Origin: DTU015 sp964641455
GTDB taxonomy: Bacteria; Bacillota; Sulfobacillia; Fermentithermobacillales; Fermentithermobacillaceae
Length of the DNA stretch: 10,652 nt
Direction of reading: 5' to 3'
Assembly: GCA_964641455.1 (NCBI GenBank)
Contig: CAZXLH010000053.1
Span: forward strand, 1-10,652
Below, one piece after another: positions 1 through 6,187 of this stretch. The notes under the pieces are model-generated. The model was not told where the DNA came from and made no database searches. It was given only the letters and a program-made list of their open reading frames with translations. A program made the translations under genes and the position numbers. Within the stretch, counting starts at the first letter, position 1. Each line of letters starts with the position of its first letter.

Positions 1-424
1 AGTTCAAAGATCCCAAGAGCCTTGAACTTTCGCCCCAAGGCAAACGAAGAACAAAAGATTTTCTACTGTGACCCCAACACATCTTGGCAAAAGCCGGGCG
101 TGGAGAAATCGAAAACCTGTATGAAAATTAGGCAGTTTCCGTGGGGACCTTGTCTTAAACAGAATTTCAGATTGGGTTCAGTTGAACTTGCTGCCGGTAA
201 GCATAAGGGAAAAAGTTAGCCTGCCGAAAATCGGGCATCTTATACGGAGAACCGGGCCGGTACCAAGGTGACAGCCCGAATGCAGAATTGCCGACGAAGG
301 GATTTAGCCGGCCTGGCCGGTAGGTTTAGGAATTGCTCATCTCTCAAATAATAAGCAAGGAAAGATTGTATCCTGCAAATAACTTGCAAATAAGATGTTA
401 GTGCAGAAAGGGCGGGTTTCTTAG
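1..424. other. Upstream intergenic region, no convincing gene
   Basis: No recognisable gene is seen. A plus-strand frame is open from the window edge to a stop at 217-219, but its translation (Cys, Trp and Lys rich, e.g. around WQKPGVEKSKTC) shows no family motif and no ribosome binding site; it could be the tail of an upstream gene or chance. From about 220 to 322 the DNA is rich in short inverted repeats: a CCGA/TCGG stem with an AAA loop near 224-234, a CGGGC/GCCCG pair at 253-257 and 274-278, and the symmetric CCGGCCTGGCCGG at 308-320. GGCCGGTA occurs at 255-262 and 315-322. The 9-mer TGCAAATAA occurs twice, at 374-382 and 385-393, just before the next gene. No T-tract follows the hairpins, so terminator function is not supported. 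Confidence 0.5.
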
Positions 425-2800
425 ATGAGCCGGAGAACATTTGTGATTGTACTGGTAGCCATATTTGCAGTAGTGTTTGTTTTTTACTTTGTAGCAGGAC
501 GTACGGAGGCCGAGAGCATTACAAGCGTGGTTTTACCTCCCGGTTATAGGATTGAGCAGTACATTACCGGCTTAACGTTTCCCACGGCCATAACATGGGA
601 TGACGCCGGTGTAATGTATGTTGCCGAAGCTGTCGTTGATAGTGACAAAAATTTAGGCTCAGCTGTGGCCGGGCAAGGTAATGCTGCCAAAATTATGGCA
701 GGCAGGGGGCGAATCGTCAAAGTAGCTCCTGATTTGCGTGAGGTGTTATTTGATGATTTGCATGCTCCGGTCACAGACGTGAAGATAAAAGAACGGATAA
801 TGTATGTAGCCCACAGAGGCCATCTTTCAGCCATAGATGACAACAAGCGGTACGACTTGCTCAAAGATTTGCCTTTTGGAGATCACTTTACAGGTGAAAT
901 CACTTTTGATGAGCAAGGTTGGGTGTATGTTGGAAATGGTACCGTTACAAACTCAGGTATCGTAGGAGAAGATAACTTCCGGCGGGGATGGGCGGTATCT
1001 TATCCCGAGCAACATGATATTCCTGCAAGAGATATTATTCTGGCAGGAGCGAATTTTTCGTCTTCTAACCCACAAACCGTAAATCCTTTTGACAAAGTTC
1101 AAACAGGGGGGTTCTTGCCTTTTGGCACTGTGTCAAATCCGGGCCAGGTAATTGCCGGTAAACCAGAAGCCGGCGGAGCGATTTTGAGGGTTAGAAACGA
1201 CGGAACTGACGTGCAAGTATATGCATGGGGGTTTAGGAATCCGTTTGGAATTGGATTTGCCTCTGATGGCCAGCTAATCGCTATCGACCAAGGTTATCAA
1301 GATCGAGGATCCCGCCCTGTAGCCAATGCACCTGATTCACTTTACCATGTGGATAAAGATGCCTGGTACGGCTGGCCTGATTTCGCAGGTGGAGAGCCAA
1401 TTAGCGACTCAAAGTTCTCTTCTTCAAAAAGCAGTCCCCCTCTGTCTTACATAATGAAAGAACATCCTTTGGTGGAAAAACCTATTGCGCTATTTCAACC
1501 TGGAACCGGAGCGATGAAATTCGGATTTGCTCCGGTAATCTTTGATAATTCCCAACGTATGTATGTAGCGGCTTTCGGACAAGGAGACCTTGCGTGTGCT
1601 CAATTTGGCTCCAAGGGGTTTGAACACGGTATCGTTGCCGGCCCTCCAGGTAATTTGCCGGAACAGTTGGGAAGTTGCGTGCTTGCATTGGACCTAAGCA
1701 TAGGCACACACGAGGTTTTCGCATATAACAAGTCTCTTGCGCCGGCAGGGGCGAGTCTTTCAGGATTCAACCATCCGGTCGATGTCAAGTTCGGCCCTGA
1801 CAGCTCAATGTATGTTGTAGATTTTGGGGTTGTTGAAAATGACGGCAAGGCATACCGGGCGGTTCCGGGCACAGGAGTGGTATGGAAAATATCAATGCAG
1901 CGTTCAGAACTTAAGATTTTCCGGGAAAATTGCATGGCGCTTGTTCAGGGGGTAGTAGGTGAAACAGGTTCAGGTAAGGATCAGCATGGAAGCCCAGGCG
2001 ATGGTAGCCCAGGCGGAAGATCCGATTCATGGAATCCTGACTATACCGAGATTCAGGCCAGGGTTCAGGATTATGTCAATGGTTTAGAGGGCCTTGGACA
2101 GCAATGGGGGGTATTTTTCAAAGACCTTACGTCCGGCAAGACATTTGGCGTAAATGAGGATTTGCAAGTGCCTGCAGCAAGCACTGTAAAGGTTGCTGTG
2201 GTGCTATATACCAGCAACCTGGTATCGCGTGGAGAACTTTCCTGGAACGAGCGGCTCACGTATTACGGTGACAGAGATTGGCGGGGAGGGGCCGGTACCC
2301 TTCAGTATACTGCAAAGGACGGAGATACGTTTACCATCAGAGAACTGGCAGAAAAGGCAATTACTCATAGTGACAATGTGGCGTGGAAGATGCTTGAGCG
2401 GCGGCTTGGCAAAGACAACATTATTGGTTTCATGAAAGAAATCGGTGGCCAAAGTGTTTATCCAGGCGGACAAAATATTTCTACACCTCGAGATAACGCT
2501 ACGTATATGGAAGCTGCATTAAACTTTTCCAAGGCTAATCCTGAAGGTGAAAAACTTATGTTTGATCTTGCTCATACCATATGGAATACAGGCTTAAACA
2601 GGTATATTGCCGAAGTGCAAGTTGCCCATAAGGAGGGGGACATTATGGGAGTGGCAGACGATGTAGGTGTGGTCTATGCAGAAAGGCCGTATATTTTATC
2701 TATCATGTCAAAAGGCCACGAGGATGTTGAAGCCGGGTTTGAAAGGATTGGCCAGATATCAAGAATGATATTTGATTACCAAAACAGCCTTATTAAGTAG
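425..2800 (+). CDS. Membrane-anchored PQQ sugar-dehydrogenase-like beta-propeller fused to a class A beta-lactamase-like serine hydrolase
   Basis: A 791-residue, two-domain protein probably facing the outside of the cell. Residues 5-25 are a hydrophobic signal-anchor after a basic MSRR start. Residues about 35-500 resemble the glucose/sorbosone dehydrogenase beta-propeller: LPPGYRIEQY, H154 in DHFTGEITFDEQGWVYVGNG (position of the family's catalytic His), WGFRNPFGIGF around R271, and the DAWYGWPDFAGGEPI block. Residues about 515-540 are a Gly/Ser/Pro linker with a repeated SPG(D/G)G unit. Residues about 540-785 match the class A beta-lactamase/PBP-like fold: nucleophile motif S586-T-V-K589, S649-D650-N651, and K736-E-G738 where KTG is usual. 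The ExxLN omega-loop motif is not visible between SDN and STPRD, so beta-lactam hydrolysis is doubtful; peptidoglycan-related binding or hydrolysis is an inference. The hydrolase part has no signal peptide of its own, which argues for a genuine fusion. The Shine-Dalgarno is weak (AAAGGGCGG, 408-416); ATG 425 is chosen because it precedes the membrane segment directly. PQQ use is not certain. Confidence 0.85.
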   Translation: MSRRTFVIVLVAIFAVVFVFYFVAGRTEAESITSVVLPPGYRIEQYITGLTFPTAITWDDAGVMYVAEAVVDSDKNLGSAVAGQGNAAKIMAGRGRIVKVAPDLREVLFDDLHAPVTDVKIKERIMYVAHRGHLSAIDDNKRYDLLKDLPFGDHFTGEITFDEQGWVYVGNGTVTNSGIVGEDNFRRGWAVSYPEQHDIPARDIILAGANFSSSNPQTVNPFDKVQTGGFLPFGTVSNPGQVIAGKPEAGGAILRVRNDGTDVQVYAWGFRNPFGIGFASDGQLIAIDQGYQDRGSRPVANAPDSLYHVDKDAWYGWPDFAGGEPISDSKFSSSKSSPPLSYIMKEHPLVEKPIALFQPGTGAMKFGFAPVIFDNSQRMYVAAFGQGDLACAQFGSKGFEHGIVAGPPGNLPEQLGSCVLALDLSIGTHEVFAYNKSLAPAGASLSGFNHPVDVKFGPDSSMYVVDFGVVENDGKAYRAVPGTGVVWKISMQRSELKIFRENCMALVQGVVGETGSGKDQHGSPGDGSPGGRSDSWNPDYTEIQARVQDYVNGLEGLGQQWGVFFKDLTSGKTFGVNEDLQVPAASTVKVAVVLYTSNLVSRGELSWNERLTYYGDRDWRGGAGTLQYTAKDGDTFTIRELAEKAITHSDNVAWKMLERRLGKDNIIGFMKEIGGQSVYPGGQNISTPRDNATYMEAALNFSKANPEGEKLMFDLAHTIWNTGLNRYIAEVQVAHKEGDIMGVADDVGVVYAERPYILSIMSKGHEDVEAGFERIGQISRMIFDYQNSLIK

Positions 2801-3100
2801 TTCCGTTATGATGTTACTTAGTTTCTAAGTAGCGTGGCAATGGTCGGGCAGAACATCTGTTTTTCTTGCTTGCCTTATCCTGTTGGCCTGTCAAAGGCAC
2901 CATAAGGCACTGTATTGGCCATATTGATAGATTAAGTGGTTGTGAATAACCTCGCGTAAGTAGGCTTGCGGCTAATAAGTTTTAGTGATCGTTTGATTCT
3001 TTTGGGTAGCTATATTAACGGTACCGGCCACAAATTTCCACAATGTTCCAACCCGCTTGGTGTACAATATAGGCAAATATACTTTTTTGAGGTGGTACCA
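2801..3100. other. Intergenic region with a short hairpin and ribosome binding site
   Basis: No gene is seen. Just after the fusion-gene stop, 2815-2831 forms a hairpin (TACTTAG, loop TTT, CTAAGTA), but no T-tract follows, so it is only a weak terminator candidate. AAGGCAC is repeated at about 2896 and 2906, and TTGGCC occurs on both sides of that pair. A TACAAT box at 3063-3068 resembles a vegetative -10 element, but no good -35 element lies 16-18 bases upstream. The plus-strand reading frame of the next gene is open back to 2966, but that stretch lacks a ribosome binding site and family similarity. GAGGTGG at 3089-3095 is the likely Shine-Dalgarno for the ATG at 3101. Confidence 0.45.
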
Positions 3101-3871
3101 ATGGAAATTCTGGTTCTTGGCAAGTATTCTCCGTTTCCTCCGGTAGGAGGCGCTTGTTCAGGGTACTGGATTACTTCAGAGGATACCGGAATTCTGCTCG
3201 AGTGTGGGCCAGGGGTAGTTTCCAGGCTTCAGGAGCATGTGCCGTTATCGAATATTTCAACTGTGATATTATCTCATCTTCATTTTGATCATATGTCAGA
3301 TTTTTTGGCACTCAGATATGCAGCAACTCCTGACCGGCGTTTCAAAGAGCTTCCTCCTCATATAACTGTCTATGCGCCCCCTGAGCCTTCGAGAGATTTT
3401 GGTATGCTGTCATACAGAGGGGTAGACGTAATTCCAATTCCAGGGCTTGAGCATAATGAAACCAAAGATCCATCAGTAAGTACTTTGGACACGATGATCG
3501 GGAGTGTTAAGGTTTCTTTCTTCAAAACCGAGCATCCGTATCCTTCCTGCGCTGTCCGTTTTGAAGATTCCAAAGGTGTGGTTGTAGCGTACTCAGGGGA
3601 TACTACTCCGTGCGAGGGCCTACTTAGCGCTGCCAAAAATGCAGATCTTTTTTTGTGTGAGGCGTCGGCCCTGGAAGAAGATGCAGAGTTTGCGAGTTCC
3701 GGGCACTTAACAGCTGTTCAGGCAGGGGAAATTGCCAGGCAAGCCGGAGTCAAAAGATTGCTCCTTACTCATATTTGGCCTTTTTATGACGAAAAGGATC
3801 TTTTGGCTCAATGCCGGACAACCTTTAAATCATGTGAAACTGTTGGCGAAGGTAAGACATACAAGGTATGA
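3101..3871 (+). CDS. MBL-fold metallohydrolase, RNase Z/YhfI-like
   Basis: A 256-residue cytoplasmic metallo-beta-lactamase-fold protein. The zinc-binding motif is H59-L-H61-F-D63-H64 in LSHLHFDHMSD; further ligands by position are H145 (KTEHPYPSC), D167 (YSGDTTPC) and H224 (LLLTHIWP). H202 in SSGHLTAVQAGEIA sits where RNase Z-type enzymes carry their extra conserved His before the last ligand. The protein opens with MEILVLGKYSPFPPVGGACSGY, typical of the YhfI branch of small MBL proteins; it lacks the long flexible arm of true tRNA RNase Z. The substrate is unknown; phosphodiester hydrolysis is an inference from the subfamily. ATG 3101 is preferred over upstream in-frame starts because GAGGTGG lies just before it and homology begins there. 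The M20 peptidase follows after 36 bases, so the two are probably co-transcribed. Confidence 0.88.
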   Translation: MEILVLGKYSPFPPVGGACSGYWITSEDTGILLECGPGVVSRLQEHVPLSNISTVILSHLHFDHMSDFLALRYAATPDRRFKELPPHITVYAPPEPSRDFGMLSYRGVDVIPIPGLEHNETKDPSVSTLDTMIGSVKVSFFKTEHPYPSCAVRFEDSKGVVVAYSGDTTPCEGLLSAAKNADLFLCEASALEEDAEFASSGHLTAVQAGEIARQAGVKRLLLTHIWPFYDEKDLLAQCRTTFKSCETVGEGKTYKV

Positions 3872-3907
3872 TGCTTTAAATAAGAGATATGTTAAGGGGG
3901 CTTTGTC

Positions 3908-5263
3908 GTGGGTTACATAGAAGAGTTCATCGAGTTTCTATCAATTCCCAGTATCAGTGCACTTCCTGAACACAAGGCGGATATCAAAAAGGCTTCACAA
4001 TGGCTAAAACATAGAATGGCAGAAGCAGGAATCGAAGACGTGCAAATCATTGAAACAAAAGGGCATCCGGTGGTTTTTGGCAAGAAGAATGCCCAGACGC
4101 TCGACAGTACTAAGGCTCCTACTGTGCTAATCTATGGCCATTACGATACTCAACCTGCCGATCCCCTTGATGAGTGGCGCTCTCCGCCTTTTGAACCTGA
4201 AATTAGAGATGGCAAGGTATTTGCCAGAGGTGCTGCAGACGACAAAGGCGGCATTTTTCCGGCGATTATTGCGGCAGAAGAAGCGATAAAGCAAGGATCG
4301 TTGCCTGTTAACCTAAAATTTCTGTTTGAAGGCGAAGAGGAAATTGGCAGCCCTTCACTTAAGAAATTACTTAACGCGAACAAATCTTTGTTTGAATGCG
4401 AACTCGTTTTGTCTGTAGACGGAGGAATGTTTTTTAAAGACAAACCTTCTATAACAACGGGAAGCCGTGGGCTTGCAGCTATTGAGATAGAAGTGGCCGG
4501 CCCTCAAACTGATGTTCATTCAGGCGGGCAAGGTGGGGTGATTCAAAATCCCATACACGCTTTGGCTGAAATTCTAATTGCTCTGAAAGACAGCCAGGGA
4601 CGAATTCTTGTCGAGGGTTTTTATGATGATGTTGTTGAGGTTTCTCAAGACGAAAAACAGAGGTTTTCGGAAGTGCCTTTTGACGAAGAGGCTCATAGGG
4701 CGAGGCTGGGTGTACCTGCGCTTTTCGGAGAGCCGAAGTACAGTGTGATTGAACGTATGTGGGTACGTCCAACTCTTGATGCCAACGGGGTTTGGGGTGG
4801 TTTCCAAGGCGAGGGCATTAAGACTATCATTCCTGCCAAAGCAGGTTGCAAGATTACATGCCGCTTGGTGCCAAACCAGGATCCTGAAACTATATGCCAG
4901 CTGTTAGAGGAGCATATCAAGAGGCATACTCCAGATGGAGTTGGCGTGAACGTAACTGTGTTTCCCGGAAATTCAAAACCCTATGTAATTCCTCATGATC
5001 ATCCGGCGCTGCCTGTAGTTGAAGACGTACTGGAGCAATTGTACGGACGCAAGCCTGTTAATGTGCGCTTAGGAGGGACACTGCCAATAGCCCCGGCATT
5101 TCTGGACATTTTGGGGACGTACTTGTTTTTCTTTGCAATGTCAAGCCCTGATTCCAATGCCCATGGCCCAAACGAGTTCATCAGAGTTACAGAACTTGAA
5201 AGGCTAAAATGTGGACTTAAGTTATTTTGGAGCCAATATGCACATGCTTTTGTGAAATCTTAA
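3908..5263 (+). CDS. M20-family metallodipeptidase
   Basis: A 451-residue zinc-dependent dipeptidase/carboxypeptidase of the M20 family, expected to cleave short peptides in the cytoplasm. The dinuclear metal site is complete: H78 in YGHYDTQP with D80 nearby, bridging D111 in RGAADDKGG, catalytic base E144 and ligand E145 in EGEEEIGSPS, D171 in LSVDGG, and H419 in SNAHGPNE. The dimerisation lid lies about residues 185-390, including SRGLAAIEIEVAG and TDVHSGGQGG. Length and the full set of motifs match the PRK08201-like dipeptidase group. The start is GTG at 3908, with AAGGGGG at 3894-3900 placed seven bases upstream. It follows the MBL-fold gene at 36 bases on the same strand, suggesting an operon; a shared substrate pathway is not evident. 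Substrate preference cannot be read from the sequence. Confidence 0.93.
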   Translation: MGYIEEFIEFLSIPSISALPEHKADIKKASQWLKHRMAEAGIEDVQIIETKGHPVVFGKKNAQTLDSTKAPTVLIYGHYDTQPADPLDEWRSPPFEPEIRDGKVFARGAADDKGGIFPAIIAAEEAIKQGSLPVNLKFLFEGEEEIGSPSLKKLLNANKSLFECELVLSVDGGMFFKDKPSITTGSRGLAAIEIEVAGPQTDVHSGGQGGVIQNPIHALAEILIALKDSQGRILVEGFYDDVVEVSQDEKQRFSEVPFDEEAHRARLGVPALFGEPKYSVIERMWVRPTLDANGVWGGFQGEGIKTIIPAKAGCKITCRLVPNQDPETICQLLEEHIKRHTPDGVGVNVTVFPGNSKPYVIPHDHPALPVVEDVLEQLYGRKPVNVRLGGTLPIAPAFLDILGTYLFFFAMSSPDSNAHGPNEFIRVTELERLKCGLKLFWSQYAHAFVKS

Positions 5264-5347
5264 CACGTATAGATGACATATCTCGGCCGCTGACGAGCGC
5301 CGGGAAAACATTGTATTTCATGTTAGGAATGCTTGCCTGAATAAGCC

Positions 5348-5373
5348 AGTAGCTCCGGAATTCCGGAGCTACT
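5348..5373. terminator. 26-bp perfect palindrome between convergent genes, possible bidirectional terminator
   Basis: The 13-base half-site AGTAGCTCCGGAA is followed immediately by its exact reverse complement. As RNA on either strand it would form an 11-bp GC-rich stem closed by an AAUU loop. It lies between the 3' end of the dipeptidase gene (plus) and the 3' end of the tiny membrane gene (minus), the usual place for a shared terminator. Neither side has a T-tract, so a canonical intrinsic terminator is not shown; a dimeric protein-binding site is the alternative. Confidence 0.45.
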
Positions 5374-5425
5374 ATGCAGGTGTGAGGCCCACTACTTCTT
5401 GATGCCCTAATATTGTCCGGTGGCA

Positions 5426-5506
5426 TCAGTTGATTCCTAGTACAAGTAGGATGAGAATCAAGAAGATAATGAACGCCAGCTGGTTGTCAATCATGAAGCT
5501 TCCCAT
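5426..5506 (-). CDS. Tiny single-span membrane protein, copy B (26 residues)
   Basis: A 26-residue peptide: a short polar head (MGSFMIDN), one hydrophobic helix (QLAFIIFLILILLVLG) and the end IN. Its start is preceded by GGGGAGGTG (5514-5522), about eight bases before ATG, a strong Shine-Dalgarno. It is a paralogue of the gene at 5583-5666: from the shared QLAF to the C-terminus 17 of 18 residues agree, while 11 of 18 codons differ only synonymously, which is strong evidence of selection on the protein. The size and the Leu/Ile/Phe-rich helix resemble the tiny membrane proteins annotated in Firmicutes as YjcZ-family sporulation proteins, but the Gly/Tyr-rich head of YjcZ is absent, so membership is inferred. 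It may share a transcript with copy A, whose stop lies 76 bases upstream. Confidence 0.8.
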   Translation of the reverse strand: MGSFMIDNQLAFIIFLILILLVLGIN

Positions 5507-5582
5507 TCTTATTCACCTCCCCCTTTTTCAGAGAAGCGAAATTGTTTACAGCGACTGATTGACGAAAGCCTTTGTTGAAATT

Positions 5583-5666
5583 TTAGTTAATGCCCAAGAT
5601 GAGCAAAATCAGAATTAGGAAAATGATAAACGCCAGCTGCTCATTGAAGAAGGTGGTACCAGCCAT
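5583..5666 (-). CDS. Tiny single-span membrane protein, copy A (27 residues)
   Basis: A 27-residue peptide with a short head (MAGTTFFNE), a hydrophobic helix (QLAFIIFLILILLILG) and the end IN. CAGGAGGGAT (5671-5680) is a strong Shine-Dalgarno six bases before ATG. An overlapping ATG four bases upstream is out of frame. It is the paralogue of the gene at 5426-5506 and lies first in the minus-strand pair. Upstream, a sigma-K-like promoter (5698-5725) would give a leader of about 25 bases. Function is unknown; resemblance to YjcZ-type tiny membrane proteins suggests a role in or on the spore or sporangium, which is an inference from size, helix composition and promoter. Confidence 0.8.
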   Translation of the reverse strand: MAGTTFFNEQLAFIIFLILILLILGIN

Positions 5667-5697
5667 TCATATCCCTCCTGTTTACAAGAATCTACGT

Positions 5698-5725
5698 TAT
5701 CTTATGTTGACGCCGATAATGGGGT
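5698..5725 (-). promoter_or_regulatory. Candidate sigma-K-type sporulation promoter for the tiny membrane genes
   Basis: On the minus strand CATAAGATA (5706 down to 5698) matches the sigma-K -10 consensus CATAnnnTA. An AC dinucleotide at 5725-5724 lies 17 bases upstream, the spacing expected for the sigma-K -35 element. Transcription would start near 5691, about 25 bases before the ATG of copy A. The consensus carries little information, so chance matches are common; the position relative to the gene is what supports it. Confidence 0.35.
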
Positions 5726-5814
5726 TACAGAAGTTTCAGCCGAAATTATGAAAACATGTAGCAGATATTTGGTTAGGTTAATACGGCTTCCTCTGGGTAA
5801 GGCAACTGTGGGCG

Positions 5815-5891
5815 ATGAGTAAGCTCATGATAAGCGGGCGGCGCGGCTTCCGGGGGAGGAGAGAAGCCGCGCCATGAGCAGTATATATACT
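5815..5891. repeat. Inverted-repeat element with alternative hairpins
   Basis: The core is an 11-bp perfect stem, GGCGCGGCTTC (5840-5850) with GAAGCCGCGCC (5863-5873), around the 12-base loop CGGGGGAGGAGA. Outside it GCTCAT (5823-5828) can pair with ATGAGC (5874-5879), enlarging the hairpin, or with ATGAG (5815-5819) to form a small upstream hairpin; these two pairings exclude each other. The palindrome AGTATATATACT (5880-5891) follows. The element lies between the minus-strand tiny genes and the plus-strand aminotransferase. No T-tract follows, and no known riboswitch family is recognised. Function is unknown. Confidence 0.55.
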
Positions 5892-6024
5892 GATACACAA
5901 TATGTTGACATAATACTCTGGGTGACATAAGTTATGAGTTATATATGCAAAATTCAAATAGGCCCTGGCTGGGCATGTTTGCGACAGGTTAACTGATCAC
6001 ATACTGAAATTTGTCAGATACATG

Positions 6025-6052
6025 TTGTGCCCTGGCATGCAAATCATATAAG
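6025..6052 (+). promoter_or_regulatory. Candidate vegetative promoter for the aminotransferase gene
   Basis: TATAAG at 6047-6052 matches five of six bases of the sigma-A -10 consensus; TTGTGC at 6025-6030 is a poor -35 element 16 bases upstream (three of six). Transcription would begin near 6058-6060, just at the hairpin leader. An alternative is TTGACA at 5905-5910, a perfect -35 element but with only a poor -10 box (TAAGTT, 5928-5933). Confidence 0.35.
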
Positions 6053-6058
6053 ATAAAC

Positions 6059-6133
6059 GTGCACTGAAGTGTGCACAAGCAGCGAGGCGGTTTGGCAAAC
6101 TGTTTCGTTAACGGTTGGCGAGCGGCAAACCGC
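6059..6133 (+). promoter_or_regulatory. Structured leader upstream of the aminotransferase gene
   Basis: Two hairpins fit this stretch. The first is GTGCAC (6059-6064), loop TGAAGT, GTGCAC (6071-6076). The second has an outer stem GCGGTTTG (6087-6094) with CAAACCGC (6126-6133), an internal loop, and an inner 7-bp stem AACTGTT (6098-6104) with AACGGTT (6110-6116) containing one wobble pair. It ends 54 bases before the aminotransferase ATG. It matches no riboswitch or T-box consensus known to me and carries no T-tract, so a role as a stabilising or regulatory 5' leader is inference. Confidence 0.4.
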
Positions 6134-6187
6134 AAATTGATGATCTATGTATGTTGTTTGTAAATTGAAAAAGGAAGTGGTGAGATT

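Noticed and set aside
22..219. 65-codon plus-strand ORF starting with TTG, open to the window edge
   Set aside because: No ribosome binding site or recognisable motif; kept only as a possible gene tail in the description of 1-424.
2966..3100. In-frame N-terminal extension of the MBL-fold gene
   Set aside because: No ribosome binding site at 2966, no homology in the added 45 residues, and GAGGTGG directly precedes ATG 3101.
5811..5879. GGCGATGAG resembling the opening of fluoride riboswitches
   Set aside because: The remaining conserved loop and pseudoknot sequences of that class are not seen downstream.
5815..5930. Two short plus-strand ORFs (20 and 18 codons) overlapping by ATGA at 5874-5877
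   Set aside because: The first has no ribosome binding site, the second has a purine tract 14 or more bases from its ATG and inside a hairpin loop; translations show no sign of selection.
5905..5934. TTGACA at 5905-5910, and a second sigma-K-like match (AC, 16 bases, CATAAGTTA) on the plus strand
   Set aside because: The sigma-A -10 box is poor and no gene starts nearby; the sigma-K consensus is too short to accept without a gene behind it.
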